Of a DNA stretch of 64,000 bases, positions 62,407 to 64,000 are shown piece by piece. The translations under genes were made by a program, and so were the position numbers. Below the pieces are notes generated by a model. It did not search any database. It saw only the letters and a list, made by a program, of their open reading frames with translations, and was not told the origin of the DNA. Source of the stretch: Caenispirillum bisanense (GTDB taxonomy: Bacteria > Pseudomonadota > Alphaproteobacteria > Rhodospirillales > Rhodospirillaceae). The number at the start of each line of letters is the position of its first letter. Position 1 is the first letter of the stretch. The stretch covers positions 292,568-356,567 of the forward strand of contig NZ_OCNJ01000003.1 in NCBI RefSeq assembly GCF_900230255.1. Direction: 5' to 3'.

Positions 62407-62531
62407 CACGGGCGCTGCAGGGGGTGCGAAGGCCGCGGCGACAAGCGGCCGGGCAGGGCAGGGAACGGCCGTCGCAAGCGCCCGGGACAGGGTGCGGAAG
62501 GCCACTGTGAGAGACGAAGGATGAGCCGGTG

Positions 62532-63419
62532 ATGGAGACACCCGACCTGCACCAGCGGGCGCTCGGCGCCTATCTCGGGCTCGCCGTGGGCGACGCCCTG
62601 GGTGCGACCGTCGAGTTCATGACGCGCGCCGAGATCCAGACCCAGTACGGCGTGCACAGCAAGATCGTCGGCGGCGGCTGGCTGCGGCTGAAGCCGGGGC
62701 AGGTGACCGACGACACCGACATGTCCCTCGCCCTCGGCCGCGCCCTGGTCGGGGCCGGCGGCATGGACCTGACGGCGGTGAACGAGTCCTTCGCCGAGTG
62801 GCTGAAGACCAAGCCGCCCGACGTCGGCAACACCTGCCGCCGCGGCATCCGCCGCTTCATCACCCACGGCACGACGCAGACCGACTACCACGACGGCGAC
62901 GCCGGCAACGGCGCCGCCATGCGCATCCTGCCCGTGGTGCTGGCGACCCTGCATGACGACGCGGCCTTCGAGGACTGGACGCTGAAGCAGTGTCACGTCA
63001 CCCACAATCACCCGCTGTCGGACGACGCCTCGTTGACCCTCGGCCGCATGGTGCGCACCCTGGTCAAGGGTGGCGGCATGCGCGACTGCCGCGAACTCGC
63101 CAAGCAGCTGGTGGAAAAGCACCGCACCTTCCGCTTCGACCCCTACAAGGGCCAGTCGAGCGCCTATGTGGTCGATACGGTGCAGACGGTGCTGCACTAC
63201 TACTTCCTGACCGACAGCTTCAAGCAGTGCCTGATCGAGACGGTGAACCAGGGCGGCGACGCCGACACCACGGGCGCCATCGCCGGCATGCTGGCGGGGG
63301 CGACCTATGGCGTCGACGCCATTCCGCGGGCGTGGCTCACCAAGCTCGACGGCGCCAAGAAGGGCGAGATCTACACCCAGACCACGGCGCTCCTGCGCCT
63401 GAGCGGCATCGACTTCTGA
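62532..63419 (+). CDS. draG: ADP-ribosyl-dinitrogenase-reductase hydrolase DraG
   Basis: A 295-residue binuclear manganese enzyme that removes ADP-ribose from Arg101 of NifH and restores activity. LGAYLGLAVGDALGATVEFM starts the fold. The metal ligands lie in VTDDTDMSLALG and in NQGGDADTTGAIAGMLAG; GDAGNGAAMRILP is the ribose-binding loop. It begins about 125 bp after draT. The ATG at 62532 was used; the GTG directly before it at 62529 is equally possible. Confidence 0.95.
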   Translation: METPDLHQRALGAYLGLAVGDALGATVEFMTRAEIQTQYGVHSKIVGGGWLRLKPGQVTDDTDMSLALGRALVGAGGMDLTAVNESFAEWLKTKPPDVGNTCRRGIRRFITHGTTQTDYHDGDAGNGAAMRILPVVLATLHDDAAFEDWTLKQCHVTHNHPLSDDASLTLGRMVRTLVKGGGMRDCRELAKQLVEKHRTFRFDPYKGQSSAYVVDTVQTVLHYYFLTDSFKQCLIETVNQGGDADTTGAIAGMLAGATYGVDAIPRAWLTKLDGAKKGEIYTQTTALLRLSGIDF

Positions 63420-63433
63420 CGGAGGGACGAGGA

Positions 63434-63856
63434 ATGGTGGACGTCGTGTTCTACGAAAAGCCGGGCTGCCGCAACAACACGCGGCAGAAGGCCTGGCTGA
63501 CCGCCAGCGGCCACGCCGTGGAGGCCCGCAACCTGCTGACCGAGCCGTGGACGGCGGAGACGCTCCGGCCCTTCTTCGGGGCCAAGCCGGTGCCCGAGTG
63601 GTTCAACAAGGCGGCCCCGGCGGTGAAGTCGGGCGAGGTCGATCCGGCGGTCTTCGGTGAGGCCGAGGCCCTGGCCGCCATGCTCGCCGAACCCTTACTC
63701 ATCCGCCGCCCGCTCATGGCCGCGGCCGGCGAGAGGCGCTCGGGCTTCGATCCGGCGGCGGTGCGGGCGTGGATCGGGCTGACGGAGGAGGACAAGGGCG
63801 ACGTGGAGACGTGCCCGAACCTGCACACGGACCACAAGTGCGGCGGGCATGGGTGA
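63434..63856 (+). CDS. draB: DraB, ArsC/Spx-fold nitrogenase-associated protein
   Basis: A 140-residue protein of the ArsC/Spx thioredoxin-like group. FYEKPGCRNNTRQKAWL carries the active-site-like Cys, and KPVPEWFNKAAPAVK and LIRRPLM follow the ArsC pattern. The C-terminal tail, DVETCPNLHTDHKCGGHG, has two Cys and several His residues and looks able to bind metal. It is the third gene of the dra operon as in Rhodospirillum rubrum; its role is not known. It starts 14 bp after draG with GAGGGACGAGGA upstream. Confidence 0.86.
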   Translation: MVDVVFYEKPGCRNNTRQKAWLTASGHAVEARNLLTEPWTAETLRPFFGAKPVPEWFNKAAPAVKSGEVDPAVFGEAEALAAMLAEPLLIRRPLMAAAGERRSGFDPAAVRAWIGLTEEDKGDVETCPNLHTDHKCGGHG

Positions 63857-63905
63857 GGCAGGGCTGCAGGGTCGTCTCTTACCTTATTGATATCGTTACG
63901 TCTAT

Positions 63906-64000
63906 TGTCATGGCCGGGCTCGACCCGGCCATCCACGGCGTCGCGAGCATCGGCCGTTGGGGCGCCTGTCTCCACGGCCACCGGCGGGCGAGCCCTGGAC
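63906..64000. repeat. Partial further copy of the 138-bp intergenic repeat
   Basis: It opens with TGTCATGGCCGGGCTCGACC, as do the copies near 29.6-29.9 kb, and continues with TCCACGGCCACC to the window edge. It lies downstream of draB, again between genes. Confidence 0.85.

Overview
The window is a very GC-rich chromosomal segment of a free-living, nitrogen-fixing alphaproteobacterium, most likely in the Rhodospirillales (Azospirillum/Rhodospirillum/Rhodocista-like). The pointers are nifHDK divergent from draT-draG-draB, an alphaproteobacterial NifA with the redox cysteine motif, a pyruvate dehydrogenase E1 beta subunit carrying its own lipoyl domain, and alphaproteobacterial gene neighbourhoods such as eno-ftsB-pdhABC-lpd-lipA-ratA. 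No rRNA, tRNA, IS element, phage gene or CRISPR array was seen.

Layout. 1-3.2 kb: the end of a branched-chain amino-acid-type ABC transporter (fused LivHM permease, LivG, LivF) and a MarR regulator. 3.2-15.9 kb: a frameshifted CAP-domain gene, an EAL phosphodiesterase divergent from nifA, then a hybrid histidine kinase, a REC-PAS-GGDEF cyclase and a single-domain receiver, followed by an adrenodoxin-reductase-like flavoprotein, a Nif11 peptide, a PaaY-like protein and a methyltransferase. 16-35 kb: housekeeping genes (uup, slt, dapA, smpB, trpE, ppiD, tpiA, secG, pyrG, kdsA, eno, ftsB) with two accessory inserts: a toxin-antitoxin-like nucleotidyltransferase pair, and an SDR/NTF2-like/HxlR group. 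35.6-42.4 kb: the pyruvate dehydrogenase and lipoate operon. 42.4-47.3 kb: a nuclease/phosphatase-family protein, a methyltransferase-msbA unit with a Pho-box promoter, bioY and a sugar O-acetyltransferase. 47.3-52.1 kb: an operon for the osmoprotectant N-acetylglutaminylglutamine amide (asnO, a synthetase split in two by an apparent frameshift, and an M42 peptidase).

52.2-63.9 kb is the nitrogen fixation island. A NifA/sigma-54-controlled operon nifB-fdxN-LRV protein-nifZ-nifT-SIR2-like gene runs rightward. It converges on nifHDK, which runs leftward from its own NifA/sigma-54 promoter. A stem-loop lies between nifH and nifD, and terminators end both operons. draT-draG-draB, which switch nitrogenase reductase off and on by ADP-ribosylation of Arg101, run rightward from the far side of the nifH promoter. 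NifA, encoded about 45 kb to the left, should drive both nif operons. nifE, nifN, nifX, nifV, nifS, nifU and nifW are not in the window and must lie elsewhere.

The least explained elements are the SIR2-like protein inside the nif operon, the orphan Nif11 peptide beside a ferredoxin-reductase-like flavoprotein, the receiver-rich signalling cluster next to nifA, the two GC-rich repeat families, the split osmoprotectant synthetase, and the Pho-box promoter ahead of an unknown methyltransferase and a lipid-exporter-like ABC protein.
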